Position numbers and translations under genes: made by a program. Below the pieces are notes generated by a model that was not told where the DNA came from, did no database searches, and was given only the letters and a program-made list of their open reading frames with translations. Shown in pieces: positions 36,187 through 48,099 of a stretch of 64,000 bases of DNA. Source of the DNA: Macrocystis pyrifera (taxonomy: Eukaryota > Sar > Phaeophyceae > Laminariales > Laminariaceae); assembly GCA_031763025.1 (NCBI GenBank), contig JASSKH010000020.1, positions 5,830,667 to 5,894,666 of the forward strand, in the 5' to 3' direction. The stretch's first letter is position 1; every line of letters begins with the position of its first letter.

Positions 36187-37391
36187 GTGAGTGTCTTATG
36201 TCTATTGTGCATGCTGTATGTTGCCAGTACGTTTTTTTGGGGGTTTCAATTGCCTTTTTGCATACCAAACTTAAGTCAAAGCGTTTATTATTTTTTTTAC
36301 TCATCCATGCTCGTTCTTTCCCCGTCGTGCGTTGCGTCGGCTCCTCTTACACACAGTGCACGCGAACGCGCACATGCACAACTGTTTGTGGGACGTGAAC
36401 GAAGGAACGGAGGATTCAGCTGTCGCCGTCACCGCTGCACCGAACGACGTGAGTGCTACTGCTACTGTGGTGCATTTTCGGTGCATGCACACGACTTCTG
36501 TGTGTACATGTTTGGGTGACCCCACATGCTCATTTTGCTCGTTTTCGGCTGCCGCTGCTGCTGCTGCTGCTGTCAACGCCACGCCATGAGTGCTGCTGCT
36601 GCTGCTGTACACCTGCTTCTCCTGTGCACTCGCTGCTGCTGTAGTGCTGCTGCGTTGTTGCCGTGCTGTGCACCTGCTGCTCCTGTGCACTTGCTGCTGC
36701 TGTATGTAGTGCTGCTGCGTTGTTGCCGTGCATCATGCTGGAAGCGTACATATTTTCGGATCGTCAATTCCGTAGGTTTTGCGATGGCGGCATACCAGGG
36801 TACATGCTTTTTTTCTTCCTTATTTTCATATCGTTGCTATGCTGCTGCTGCCAACGCTGTGGCGATTCGTTGCAGCTTCTGCTGCTGCTAGTGCTGTAGC
36901 TGCTTCTGCTGCTGCTGCTGCTAATGTGCTGCCGCGATATCCACTGAATGTTCGTATGTACTCGGATTACTGTTTTTCTTGGTCGTTTTTGTACCCAAAT
37001 GGTTCCTTTTGATACGTGAAAAAATATTTTTTGTCGTTTTGCTCCTGCATTTTGCGTACGTACTGCATTTTCTCGTTTTTGGCTTGGTTATTTTCGTATA
37101 TATCGTTGCTATGCTGCTGCTGTGGTGCTGCTGCGTTGTTGCCGTACATCATGCTGCACTTGTGTGTGTACATATTTCGGTATCGTCAATGAAATTCGTA
37201 GGTTTTGCGATTGCGGCATACCAGGGTACATACTTTTTTTCTTCCTTATTTTCATATCGTTGCTATGCCGCTGCTGCCAACGCGGATTATTGTTTTTATT
37301 GGCCATTTTGGTCCCCAAATGGTTTTTTTGATACGTAAAAAAAATATTTTGGTCGTTTTGCTCCTGCATTTTGCGTACATACTACTTTTTC

Positions 37392-37700
37392 TGTGAGATG
37401 GGTGTATCTCAGGTTCGACCTGGGTCTGCAGCAAGCTTCTCTTTCGGTAAGGTGTAGCGTGGAGGACACGCCAGGTATAGGTGAGGCTCGGCACGGTCAG
37501 CCGAGCAGAAGTGATCATGAAGCATGACGCAAGTCATCTCACATGACAGTCATCAGCAATTACTTGGTGATGGAGGCTGGTAATTCCCCGCCTCAACTAT
37601 CATCAGATCTACGGAGATCTGCGGCCACTTTTAGTACAAGTGTCAATATCCACGATAACGGATGAACCACTGACTGTAGAGTAACGACCTGAGACTCACA
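37392..37700. mobile_element. Solo-LTR-like insert, 309 bp
   Basis: Begins TGTGAG and ends CTCACA, flanked by TTTC on both sides (37388-37391 and 37701-37704). The other element copy shows the uninterrupted site near 31360. TG...CA ends and a 4- to 5-bp duplication are typical of a solitary LTR. No internal retroelement is present. A small TIR transposon is the alternative. Confidence 0.65.
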
Positions 37701-37895
37701 TTTCTCGTATTTCGTATTGTTGCTATGCTGCTGCTGCGTTGTTGCCGTACAGCATGCGGAGGTGGGTCTATAGTGAGGTACCACAAATACTTTTTTCGGA
37801 CGGCCTCGGGGTACATACTTTTTTTCTTTCTCCCTTCTTTTTTCATATCGATGCTATGCTGCTGCTGCCAACGATGTGGCGATCCGTTGCTGCTT

Positions 37896-37926
<31 letters not shown>

Positions 37927-38407
37927 TGCTCTGCTTTTAGTGCTGCCGCAATATTCACTGGATGTTTTTTTATGTACTCGGATAATTGTGTTTCGTGGTC
38001 GTTTTGTGGCGCTGCTGCGTTGTTGCCGTACATCATGCTGGACATGATTTGTGAGTCTATTATTACACTTAAACTTGTGCGTGTGTACATATTTCTCTAT
38101 CGTCAATGATTTTTTTTGTGGTGCTGTTGCGTTGTTGCCGTACATCATGCTGGACGTGATTTGTGTGTGTACTGTACTACACTTGTGTGTGTACATATTT
38201 CTGTATCGTCAAGGAAATTACGTACTTGCTGCTTCTGCTTCTGCTGCTGCTGCTGCCGTCGTATAGCAAGCGATTACATACTGCTGTTGTGCCGCTGTAG
38301 AGTAGTACAAATAATGAACTCTGCTTCCCCCCCACCCCTTCCCCCTCCCCCGCCATCCCTGCACGCCACTCCCGCCCCGCGCACCCTATGTGTTTACTTC
38401 GACCAGG

Positions 38408-38640
38408 TCCGTGGCAAGTGCTACAACTGCCGCCTGACGGACTCCACCATCAAAGACGCAGACATCATCATCAAGCGCAAAAAGACTCCCTTCCATTTCG
38501 CCTGCTCCACGGCTTCGCGGAATTCCGAAGCAGTACGCCAAGCAGATTGTCGTCATCCAGGACGAACGAAAGGAAACAAATTGTTTCCCACATTTCCCAA
38601 AATCACGATTATTTCTTCCTACACATAATCAACGGGTTCA
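38408..38640 (+). pseudogene. CxxC exon remnant of the 3.6-kb element
   Basis: Preceded by a 90-nt pyrimidine-rich tract without AG ending CGACCAG, a strong acceptor-like context. Translation after it reads VRGKCYNCRLTDSTIKDADI then KRKKTPFHFAC. Downstream, other frames hold protein-like text (INGFNCEQIHFLGLPPRYY; YADYIEMAATQQLNNI) up to about 38780, so frameshifts or introns split the gene. Possibly the element's own protein. Family not recognised. Confidence 0.4.
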
Positions 38641-39194
38641 ACTGCGAACAGATCCACTTTCTGGGCCTCCCGCCTCGTTACTACAGCATCCTGGAAGACT
38701 ATTTACATATCATGTCTCATCCAAACTCCTATGCTGACTACATCGAAATGGCGGCCACCCAGCAACTAAACAACATTTCCATAACCGTTGTCGTTGCCGG
38801 CACTGCTGCTTTCTCTCCTGTCCCAAACCAACAGCCTGTATGTTGTATATCATCCACATGCCAAGCACTACTCCACTCTCTCCCCACACTGATGAAAGAT
38901 GTTATTCTTATTATTAGACGAATGTCATTCTTACTCTTGCGTCACCCGATCTTACGTTTCACATTGCATTCATAAATAAACGCGATTATTACATCCTTCA
39001 CCGTTTCTTACACAAATACATTTATTAATAGTTTGGTTGGCTTTGGGCTATGTCGCCAATCAATTGCAGTTATATGTACACGAAACGACGGAATACCCAC
39101 TCCGAAGGAAAGCCTTGTATTTCCCTATTGTTACTAACATTATTTGGTCTTATTTACTATGGCCGCTTTACCGTGGTGTGCACCCCTTTTATTA

Positions 39195-39292
39195 CGGGGG
39201 GGCATAGTAATTAGAGCCAAATATTGTTGGTAAAAATAGTGTAATATATAGGTTTTTATGTATACCATAGGTCCTACTAACTATCGCCCACG
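39195..39292 (+). mobile_element. MITE copy, diverged
   Basis: Orthologue of 13408-13506. The right end is further altered (GCCCACG). Confidence 0.78.
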
Positions 39293-40156
39293 TAATAATA
39301 CTCACGTTTGCTCCTTGATGTACAAGCATACGGTAATAATGGTGCTATATAAATGCACCATACACCAAAAAATCTCGCAAAAGTGCAAAGATATACGCGA
39401 TCGTGTGTACTTCGGCGTAGATGTCTCGAAAGACGGCTCTTGGGATACACACAGAGCAAGAGCGATATGAATATTACTGTTAATAGGAAAGGGTAAAACA
39501 CACGTACGTACGTGTGTTCACATTTTTATTTATTTACAACCGTTATTTCTATCACACCCATCGACATCCAGCACACGCACTCAGCGTCCGTGCTGATATT
39601 CATCCTACTGCAGAGAAATGCAACAAGCTGCGATGTGCTGAATGATATGTAGTCAGGAACTACCAGACGGAGATAGGCCGTCGCTAACAACCGATAGCGC
39701 TGTGTGAACAGGCAATCGATGCAGTTTCGCATGCGTATTCCATAGCAGAGACGGGAACCTGTATGCTATTGCTGCATTGAGTACTATTAACACTGCTGCA
39801 ACTTCTGATCGGCCCTATTTTTCTTTTTCAGTGTTTCGTTCGTATTTCTTCTTCTCCGTCCTTCTGCAGTGTTTATCTTTCTCTGGGATTTTTCGCTTCT
39901 TTCGTGCTTTTCTGTCCCTTCCACATGTGTGTGCTATTGTTCATATTACATCAGTACCATAATATTGTGCTCTTCTTGCGTCATGTTATCCTATCTCAAT
40001 TCAGCACTTACTCCATTTATGTTCGTCTGCTTTTACATTGCAGCAGTCGTACAGAAGAAGTTACTTGTGCCATGATAAGAGTACCCTGGTTTATAGTATA
40101 TAGACCGACCACCAGTAGGGACCGTTACATATTAGTAATTGGATCTTACTCCTTTT
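39293..40156. other. Unit 3 spacer, no gene recognised
   Basis: Equivalent to 13507-14369. A perfect short palindrome (ACACGTACGTACGTGT) lies near 39499. Confidence 0.5.
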
Positions 40157-40410
40157 ACCGTCTGGAATAAGATATCTTGTATTCGTAATACCGGTGCGCA
40201 GGTTAGTATTTCTCCGTACACGTATTCCGTTTACCGTCTAGGAATATGGAAAATGATATCTTGTATTTATAATACCGGTGCGCAGGTTCGTATTTCTCCG
40301 TACACGTATTCCGTTTACCGTCTAGGAATATGGAATAAGATATATTATATTTGTAGTACCGGTGCGCAGGTTCGTATTCCTCCGTACACGTATCTCGTTT
40401 ACCGTCTAGG
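40157..40410 (+). repeat. 84-bp minisatellite, three copies
   Basis: CCGGTGCGCAGG occurs at about 40191, 40275 and 40359, exactly 84 bp apart, one copy more than in units 2 and 4. Confidence 0.87.
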
Positions 40411-40511
40411 ATACGGTATTTGTACTGGCGGAAAGGATACGCAGACTATCATCTATAAGTAGCCGAGGAGACAGAGATGTACGCACGTGGTATGTCCATA
40501 CGTCGGGTTTG

Positions 40512-40646
40512 ACGGGGTGTTGTACTATTGGAGTTGAGGGTAACGCTTGCACCCTTACGGGGTGTTGTACGATTGGAGTTGAGGGTAACGCATGCACCCT
40601 TACGGGGTGTTGTACTATTGAAGTTGAGGGTGGCGAATGCACCCTT
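40512..40646 (+). repeat. 45-bp minisatellite, three copies
   Basis: Copies start at 40512, 40557 and 40602. Same family as 14641-14775. Confidence 0.85.
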
Positions 40647-40667
40647 GCCAGTAGATTGTAGCCGGTT

Positions 40668-40692
40668 GAAGCCAGATGATAAATCTGGCTTC
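40668..40692 (+). other. Short hairpin, 10-bp stem
   Basis: GAAGCCAGAT pairs with ATCTGGCTTC around a 5-nt loop. The stem is longer than in unit 2 because the loop-side bases changed from CC to AA. Confidence 0.6.
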
Positions 40693-41050
40693 AAAAAGCA
40701 TCTGCTTCCCCCCCCATCCCTTCTCACTCTTCTCTCTTGCCCCTTCGAGCAAGCCTCGCATCAATAAAATAAGAGAACGCCTATAAAACTAGGTCTAAGT
40801 TTGACCAAGCACAGACACCTGTGTCACACCTCTTCTGTGGATCATCATCCCTTGGAACCCTTACTGCTCTCCAAACATCACACTTGGCGTTGTCGACAGG
40901 ACTACATCTCTGCTCGTGGCTACCGCTTCGACCTCTTCTTCGAGCCTTCTCCTCCCTTTAGGTGTGAGCCTTCCTCCTTTTTCTTTGTTTTGGCATGAGT
41001 CGAGTAAACGTATTTTAGAGTACCTTGTCTTTCTTCCGTGTAGCCTATTA
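40693..41050. other. Unit 3 spacer, no gene recognised
   Basis: Equivalent to 14822-15180. Nothing identified. Confidence 0.5.
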
Positions 41051-41154
41051 CGGGGGACCATACGGTAGTAAATAGGACCAAATGTTGTAGGTTAAACTAG
41101 GTAACTATATAGGTTTTTGTGTGTAGCGTAGGTACTATTGACTATGGCCCCCCG
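41051..41154 (+). mobile_element. MITE copy, 104 bp
   Basis: Orthologue of 15181-15284 with the same ACGGTAG insertion near its left end. Confidence 0.85.
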
Positions 41155-42840
41155 TAATACTGTTGTTGTCGTGTCCCTTCGTATCCTATACGTTGGAATC
41201 TCATTGGCAGTTGCTCCTTGTGTAACCTGCTACTTACTGTTGTCGTGTCCTTTCGTATCCCCATACGTTGGCATCTCATTTGTCGACCTCGACCAAATTG
41301 CTCTGATTTTGGTATTCTCTGTGTCACTAACACATTCGTACCTTGTAGTGGAATCTTTCTGGAATGAAGAATCTATGTAGAGACGGACACTGGATGTGCT
41401 CGTTCCGTTACTGTAGGTAGAAAAAACAGAGTAATATGAAGTGTAGACAATATGCTTATTCACAGCTGGGATGACCAGCAGGCAAGGATTTCACACCCTA
41501 CCTTGATGACTCGTGTCCGTCTCTCATTCCCTCTCTTTTACTACCGTACGTCGTGTCTGTTTTCTTCTACATGTCCACAATAAGCACATGAACGCATAAC
41601 AACGTATTATAACAAGTAGATTAGAATCTCTCTTCGTGCAGTCAATCTCGTTTTCCCGTCATCAAATCAAGTGTTTCTTCGGAGACACTTACCTGGTGCC
41701 ACCTCTTGCATATTGCGCTTATCTTCCCAGAACGATAGCCCCGACACGCATCCTTCCAACGAATGCAATACATGCGTTGGGATTTTGCGTCCGTCGATAG
41801 ACGAGGAAGGTCATTCGCTTTGGCCATAGGAGTGGGTATGAAAAAACTCTCTGAGATCGGTAGAACATGCCAATGTATGTTTACTACTATGGAACAGCGA
41901 CCCGTTCTTTTGATTGTTCTACTGAGGATTTGCTCGCAAAACAACACGCTTTGTGGGAGATCTATCAAAGCCGTCCCAAATATCGAAGACGAAAGGCTCG
42001 CATGCCACCGTTGAAGATTGTGTCGCTTTTGCGGCCGAACGGAAGCCGAGAATGACGACGGTCGTTGATTCAATTTGTCAAGTAGTATGTAAAATATACA
42101 CTACCAGATAGCTTAAGCTCGTCCTGTAAATATCAAACGAAACACTTCACGAAAGAAGTTCTCTGTGGCAGTAGATTCACTATAAATCATAGGGGCGTAT
42201 CTCCCAGGGCGCCGGGTAGGGTTTTCGAACGGAGCAAAAAAAGCGTTGTTCATCCGTCTGTCTGACATCATCAGCTTGACGATTGGCCTGGTGACACCCC
42301 CCCCCTTCTTTTGTGGTCATACCCCCACGGTCGTGCATGATATTGAGTACACCCATCTCCCTTTGTCACCTATGTTTTTTCCTTCCTCAAACGTACCCCA
42401 GTACATGTCGCCCGCGCGTGTTCTACATTCATTCCTCGTTACATGTTTTGACTTATTCCAAGTACTGCGTCAGCTATGCATGGGTTACGCGTATGGGCCT
42501 TCGTTCAGCAGTAGCGAAAACCTAGCAAAATAATGGGCTATGGAGAATAGATTGGCGCTTCTTGACGCATATACCCGCATTCGTGACAGCGTGAATCTAG
42601 GGCAAGTGTGCAGAATTAAAGGAGACAGAGTGGGCTGAAACTTGTTTCGCCTCTTGCCACTTAACCGCGGTGACAGCGATAAAATCTTACCTGGTACGTA
42701 TATAATCTCTCAAACGTCCTTGAACTATATTTGACACACGTTCTGTACCACCTACTGCCCCCCCCCACAAATATTTTCATGCGTCTCCCTTTACTACCTT
42801 CCCTGCCGTGCAGCTAAAGGCCGCCGAAAACTCGACAAAT
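41155..42840. other. Region upstream of GDPH gene exon 1 (unit 3)
   Basis: Equivalent to 15285-16978. The minus frame 41642-42073 (143 codons) is shared with unit 4 but its ends differ from the unit 2 version, so coding is doubtful. Confidence 0.5.
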
Positions 42841-45800
42841 ATGCGGGCGGCTCTCGGGCTTTTGGTGGCGGGTCTGTCCGCTCAGGCGGTCGTCGGCAAG
42901 GTGAACAAACCTGCTGCTCTCGGTTTCTTCGCGAATATCCACCTATGCGATGAGTAGACCTGTGTGCCGGCAGGCTCTCACGACATACAACCATTCAATA
43001 AGAGTACCGTTGGCGAACTTGCTGGCTTTAGTCCGCAAGCCGTTAGCGAAGCCAGCAGATGGCCAGCGGGCTTGCCGACTTGACTCAGGCGAGCGAAGCA
43101 AGGCAAATCACCATTCCCCGGCCGGGAGAATCCCGCCCGAAAATAAACAAATGTAAGCCGCATTCAACAAGCCTTCCGACAAGTATGGAGACCTCAGATG
43201 TCCGATAGTCGGCACCTTGCGGAAATGACTAACTATTAGTATGACTAATATCTTCTGTATTTGGGGACTTGAGTCGTGCCGACCCACAGCTCTTCAGTAA
43301 TGAGACGTGCTCCGTAGGGGTAAACCTAATGTTTCGGAGGGTCTTCACTTGAGGGGGCGCTTTATGCCCCACCCAAAGCTTGATTTTGACTAAACGTCAT
43401 TTCAGGAAATGAAGGCGCTCCGCTGGTTGAGAAAATCTCGTTCGCTAAGATATCATGTCGTATGTAAACTATTTTTTTCTTCTGAAACACCAATGGGATT
43501 CCAACGGTTCTGAATGGTCCCTCAGTTTGGTATATTGCCCAGCCAGGCAGAAAGGTCTGGGCCCGAACGTATCCCCCTCCCTACCGCACTGTAGTGGCCC
43601 TTACCTCACTGCTGTAGTGATCCTTACCGCACTGCAATGGCGTGACTCGCACGCTGTATGCCTATCGCCTCTCCGCAGTCCTCCACCACCCCGATACATT
43701 ACCACGCCGGCCGATTGCTTTTTTTAAAATACCGCGGCCAACACATTTTCGTGAGAGGACCATAAACAACGTCAAAACCTACAATAGAACACGTCGTTCT
43801 GTGTTTTCTGTTCGTTTGTATGTGAATCTGCTTCATTTACACCTGTGTGGCACATAATTTACAGCCGGATCTGCCTCCAGTTGTCGGGCCGTGCAGAGAT
43901 GTTCGGGCGAACAAATGCTGATACGCCTCGTCCATCCACCCTCCCGACGAGCAAGTTGTTTGTGCGGTCTGCGGACACAACTATGTTGGAGAGTCTCGCT
44001 CGAAACCCAGAGATAGCGACTGATTTTGGCCTTCATAGCGACTGTTTTTGGGCCTTCATTGTTGACTGTTTTTTTTTTTTCGCCTTCATCGACCGTTAGT
44101 GTGAGCCCGAAGTAACACGAGTAGGACCATGCCTCCAACCAAAGCAGTGGTCGAGACTACTGCAGTCCGTCATTTCATGCCGCCACTTCTTCCGTCGAAA
44201 GTTCGAAAATTGCCCATTGTAGCCGTGTTTTTACTGCTGTGAAGTCCACACCCCGTCCACGTACGACAGTTTCCCACAGACTGCATCTGCCGTAGCCTTC
44301 CTCACTCCCCCCCCCCCCCCCCCCCCCCCCCCGAAATCGTATCCCCGCGTAGCTGTCGTACTTTATCCCCCAAGACTGCGTTCGGTTTGCAACAAAGCAC
44401 TGCCCCATAATCTCTCCCATTCACCCCCCCCCCCCAAACAAACTTGTCCCCGCTGTATATCGTACTTTGGCCATCAGGTAGATGGCTCCCACGACAAGGA
44501 CAGCGTTGTCCACTACGAAGACGTCGTGTCAGGGACCTACCACCGGAACCTGCAGGGGCGCGGCGGGCCACCTGGACCCCCCGGGGCGGGGGCACCCCGA
44601 CCGGAAGGACCACCCCCGCCGGTAGGTGGTGTCCCGTCGATCTTCAGGTTCTCCGGAGTCGTCCTCAATATCGCTCCGGGTTCCACCGTTACCATCAGGT
44701 GCATCGTAACGGTAACAAGCCCCGACGGGACTACTGAACAGTACGAGGAGGATGTTGTAGTTGGCCCTGACGGCGCCGGGAACTTGGAAATCGGTACGAA
44801 TGTGTGCGACGGCTGCACCGCAACAGTGGTAGCGGGGGAGTGCCTCGCCGGAGACTGCGACGGATACGACGAGGACGAAACCAACCAAAACCTTGTCGCT
44901 AACGTGAGTGCGGCTCGGTTCAGCGGAGTGATGCTCAGATTGGAAAGGCCGCTTGTCTCTATTTTGTATCCGGGCCGGGTCGAGGGTCGAGGCCACCAAC
45001 CCAGCCCGCACACATTATTCAAACCACATTGCCCCAACGGAACAGCCAACCTAAGAGTTTCAACATTGACAGTCGAGTACCGGTGTAATTTGATTCAGAT
45101 GTGTTGCTTTTCGGCTATTTTCATGCTCGTTACCATATGCTAGGATTTTTGCCCCGAATATACTTCAAGTAGACCGTCGTGTATCACTTTCCCCACTGTT
45201 CTCGTTCCCTTCCACCAACACACCTCAAACCAACACTGCACCCTCGGTGCCAACTCAAACTGCCCACCTGAATACTGCCACACCCCCACTCTTCCTCACC
45301 CGTTCCCGCCTTACCACCTCCTTGCCCCACTTGTACACCTTTCGCCGTGCCGAACATCAATATCAACCAGCTGGTCGGTGATCCCCACATGACCGGCCTG
45401 TTGGGCCAGAGAATCGACTGGGCCGGAGAGGACGGCGCTTGGTACTGCCTCATCTCTAACGGGCCCGACTTCCACCTCAACGTGCGCCTTACCGCCCCCA
45501 TGCCGGTGGAGTTCCCCGAAAGGCAGCTCGTCTCCGCGGTGAGCATCATCACCGACAACGGCCTCCACTCCCTGCTCGTCGAGGTGAAGGACCCCTACAG
45601 CACGGTCACCGAAGGCTGCCCGGCGGCCCCCTGCTTGGCCGACGGAGGCCTCCGTATCCAGGTGGACGAGACTGACTCCGACGCCCTTCAATCGCCCGCC
45701 GAGAACGTAGTCCTGTCGGGCGAGCCAGGGTCATCCGATGTCATTGTCTCTGCCGCCAACCTACCCGCGGAGTGCCGGCCGTTCGGCGGGGACCGTATCT

Positions 45801-46285
45801 GGGCGGCGCACTTCGCCGAAATGATGGCTACCCGCCGCTTAAAGATCCGTCTCGGCGCTGTCTCCTTCGCCGATTGGCTCCTAAAGCCCGAAACCCTGGC
45901 CGCTCCGACCTGGTGCGCCCAGTACCTGCAAGAGGGAGGAATCGCTGGGCTTCTCGCCACGCGCTCGGAGCATGCCACCTTCCGCGTGGAAACCCCGGTG
46001 GCTGTTGTGAGGATCGACGTTGGCGTGAACTATCAGGACCTCGAGATTGCCCCCGACGGTACCACGGTGCTTCCCGAGCTGGAATTCTGGCAGACAGACC
46101 TCGGGTTCGACGTGCTCAAACTGTCTGGCGACGTTACCGGCCTGCTGGGTGACACCTCTCGCTTTGCTCTCGACAGCGAGGGGACGCCCGTGACCAGCGG
46201 CGTCGGTGCCCTCCACGCCCCCGTCGAGAGCTACCGCGTGGCCGGTGCCTATGCTCGGGACTTCGAAAAGCTGCACGAGAAATAA
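42841..46285 (+). CDS. Secreted GDPH (VWD-like) protein, complete copy spanning units 3-4
   Basis: Exons 42841-42900, 44478-44903 and 45371-46285, again 466 aa with phase-0 junctions. Exon 1 is identical in protein sequence to the unit 2 copy; its donor is AAG|GTGAAC. Before exon 2, the tract from about 44400 to 44477 lacks AG. Before exon 3, about 190 nt (45175-45369) lack any AG until the CAG acceptor, strong support for the splice model. The codon equivalent to ATG 18375 is ATA here, so exon 2 does not need its own start. Linker residues differ (GPPGPPGAGAPRPEGPPPPV), keeping the Gly/Pro character. Intron 1 carries a 201-bp extra segment and a 26-bp C run. It belongs to the same family as the other copies and was probably retained by selection on the protein. 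Confidence 0.74.
43089..43289 (+). repeat. 201-bp presence/absence segment in intron 1
   Basis: Present in units 3 and 4 (from 63820), absent from unit 2 where GACTCAG joins directly to CTCTTCAG (17217). CAG stands at both edges (43086-43088 and 43287-43289). Either an insertion with a 3-bp duplication or a deletion in unit 2 between CAG microhomologies. No terminal inverted repeats seen. Confidence 0.7.
44307..44332 (+). repeat. Poly-C tract, 26 bp
   Basis: Pure C run in intron 1 upstream of exon 2. Unit 2's equivalent (about 18246) has only CACACCCC, so this is a recent expansion. Confidence 0.88.
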
Positions 46286-46286
46286 A
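46281..46286 (+). terminator. AATAAA overlapping the stop codon
   Basis: Same arrangement as in the other gene copies. Confidence 0.4.
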
Positions 46287-48099
46287 GGCATGTTATGGTC
46301 GGGGAACGCCGTCTTAGTGGTCAACCACGCCTTTTGACATAGACAGCCAGCAGTGTTCAATATGCAGGGGCTTCAAGAATGTCCGAGGGCAGAGGAAGGC
46401 GCGTAATCGCCAAGGGGAAGCATCAAATGCGTATTCACTCACGCGTTTGACCGTAGGCATCAGCGTTGAATATGAAGGTGGTGGTGCGTTCTCCCACCGT
46501 GGGGTGCACTAACGTCTCCACAGTGCTGGTAGTTACGGAACTGACTAAAAGACGTAGCATTACGCACGTTACAACCAGCTTCGTTCGGAGGGTAGCCAGC
46601 TTCGTTTGGAAAGTAGATGCCAGGAAGAGGAAGATAACGCGTGACTGTTTCACTAGCCTGGAGGTATTTTGCTTTGGCGGCATCGACATTGCATGTTTCA
46701 GCCACACGGATGAAAACGCGTGTGTTATGGGGACGGGTGGGGAACGGGAAAGGTTGAAGCATGCCTCCGGGACGGAGCACATTGTGTCTCCTGGGTTCAC
46801 CATGTCTATTCTGATAGGCACGCCTTGCCCACCTCCTCTTCTCTCTTGAAGGTACAACATTCCCTCGGTTATATTTATGGCAGGTGATAATTTTCGTGCA
46901 TGGTATATAGGTGCCGCGTGACTCAATCATAGTCCTGTGGTACGGTTTTGATGATGTGCGTACAACAGGTAATTCGTGAGAGGGCAAGTCTTCGTGTTTG
47001 GCCAGATCACATGGGGATGAGCAGAATTATTTATCCCAGTGTTTTCGATCGATGAGGTTGGTGGAAGTTGCCTGAAAAGGGTGGTAGAAGCTTTTGACCC
47101 CGGCGTGTCGGCGCGTACACTTGGGGGGTCCTCTGTGTACGTGGGATGCACATATACATCGGTGGGATGTCGATCACAGGCACAATGTGCATATCGCCTA
47201 AACATCGGCTGCGTTGGGGTATAGGGACCCATGACATAGCCCGTCCCGCGAAGGGTCCCTCCCGCCCTTTCTTGTCCTTTGTGTTGCACGCTGTGCTCAT
47301 GTGTATGCATGGATGCGCTTTTCAGTGTATTCTTGCTGCAACAAAATGCGTTTTTATTGTGCAGTGTGCGTGTAGCTGTTTGAGTAGTCAACGAGAGTTT
47401 GTTCTCCCACCACGTGAGCACGAAGTCAACAGGCGGAGGGGCGATTTCCACGAGTAAAATGCCATGAGTAACGTGTGCGCTCTGTCGTCACACTATAAAT
47501 ACATGTACTCTATCCACCGTGCTCAAAATCGATCTCTCCTTTGCGTGTAGGGGCACTTAACCTTTCGTCTCTGTTTTGTGACAAATATTAATGGGCAGGA
47601 ATTGCTTTCGTGAGACTGGAATGCCCTGTTGATGGCGTGGGCTTCAAGTGCAGACGAGTGTATGATTGCCAAGATTGGTGGAAAAGAAGGAGGGGGGGGG
47701 GGGGGGGGGGGGGGAGGGCCTGTCCTTGCCTGACCCTGGCATCTCCCACATGCCTGGTACACGTTATACTCCTGGTAATAATCGTTTCTGTAGACTAATT
47801 TCGCAGGTACTGTACCAGAACTGCGGGGAATTCATGCACGGCGGCGATAATTCTTAGTCGTGCTCTACGCCGGTGGCACATGCGAGTTTCGGGTGCACTG
47901 GCTAGTGCGGAGTGATGCGGTCGAGAGGGTGCAGGAACGTCTACAGCGCCGATGATATACTCCGCATAATGATATTTTCGTGAATACACCGGTTGGAAAA
48001 ATGGGACCGGCGTGAGGAGTGTCTGAGTTAGGGGCAAGGGAGCGCAACCAACCGGCTATTACCCCTTACCCTCCGCTGTTTTTTCTGCAAACTGTAACG
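46287..48099. other. 3' flank of unit 4, no gene recognised
   Basis: Homologous to 20205-22029 and 3940-5790. Short frames on both strands without recognisable motifs. Confidence 0.55.
47692..47714 (+). repeat. Poly-G tract, 23 bp
   Basis: Pure G run, orthologue of 21617-21639. Confidence 0.9.

Larger units (their letters stand above)
35552..39117 (+). mobile_element. 3.6-kb element, right copy
   Basis: 3566 bp, inverted relative to 29620-33259, bounded by TA (35550-35551 and 39118-39119). It lacks the SINE present in the left copy but has a 309-bp insert at 37392-37700. In MITE coordinates it sits at exactly the same position and orientation as the left copy. Likely transcribed rightwards, judging by exon-like segments and AATAAA near 38975. 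Coding function unrecognised. Confidence 0.75.
35503..39174 (-). mobile_element. MITE at locus B, interrupted (unit 3)
   Basis: Pieces 35503-35551 and 39118-39174 join into the reverse-oriented MITE seen intact at 13284-13381 and 59925-60020, including its degraded right end. Confidence 0.85.

Noticed and set aside
29620-39117. One composite transposon with 3.6-kb terminal inverted repeats around 2.3 kb
   Set aside because: The 2.3-kb centre is ordinary unit DNA found in units 2 and 4, and each arm has its own TA-flanked site inside a separate MITE.
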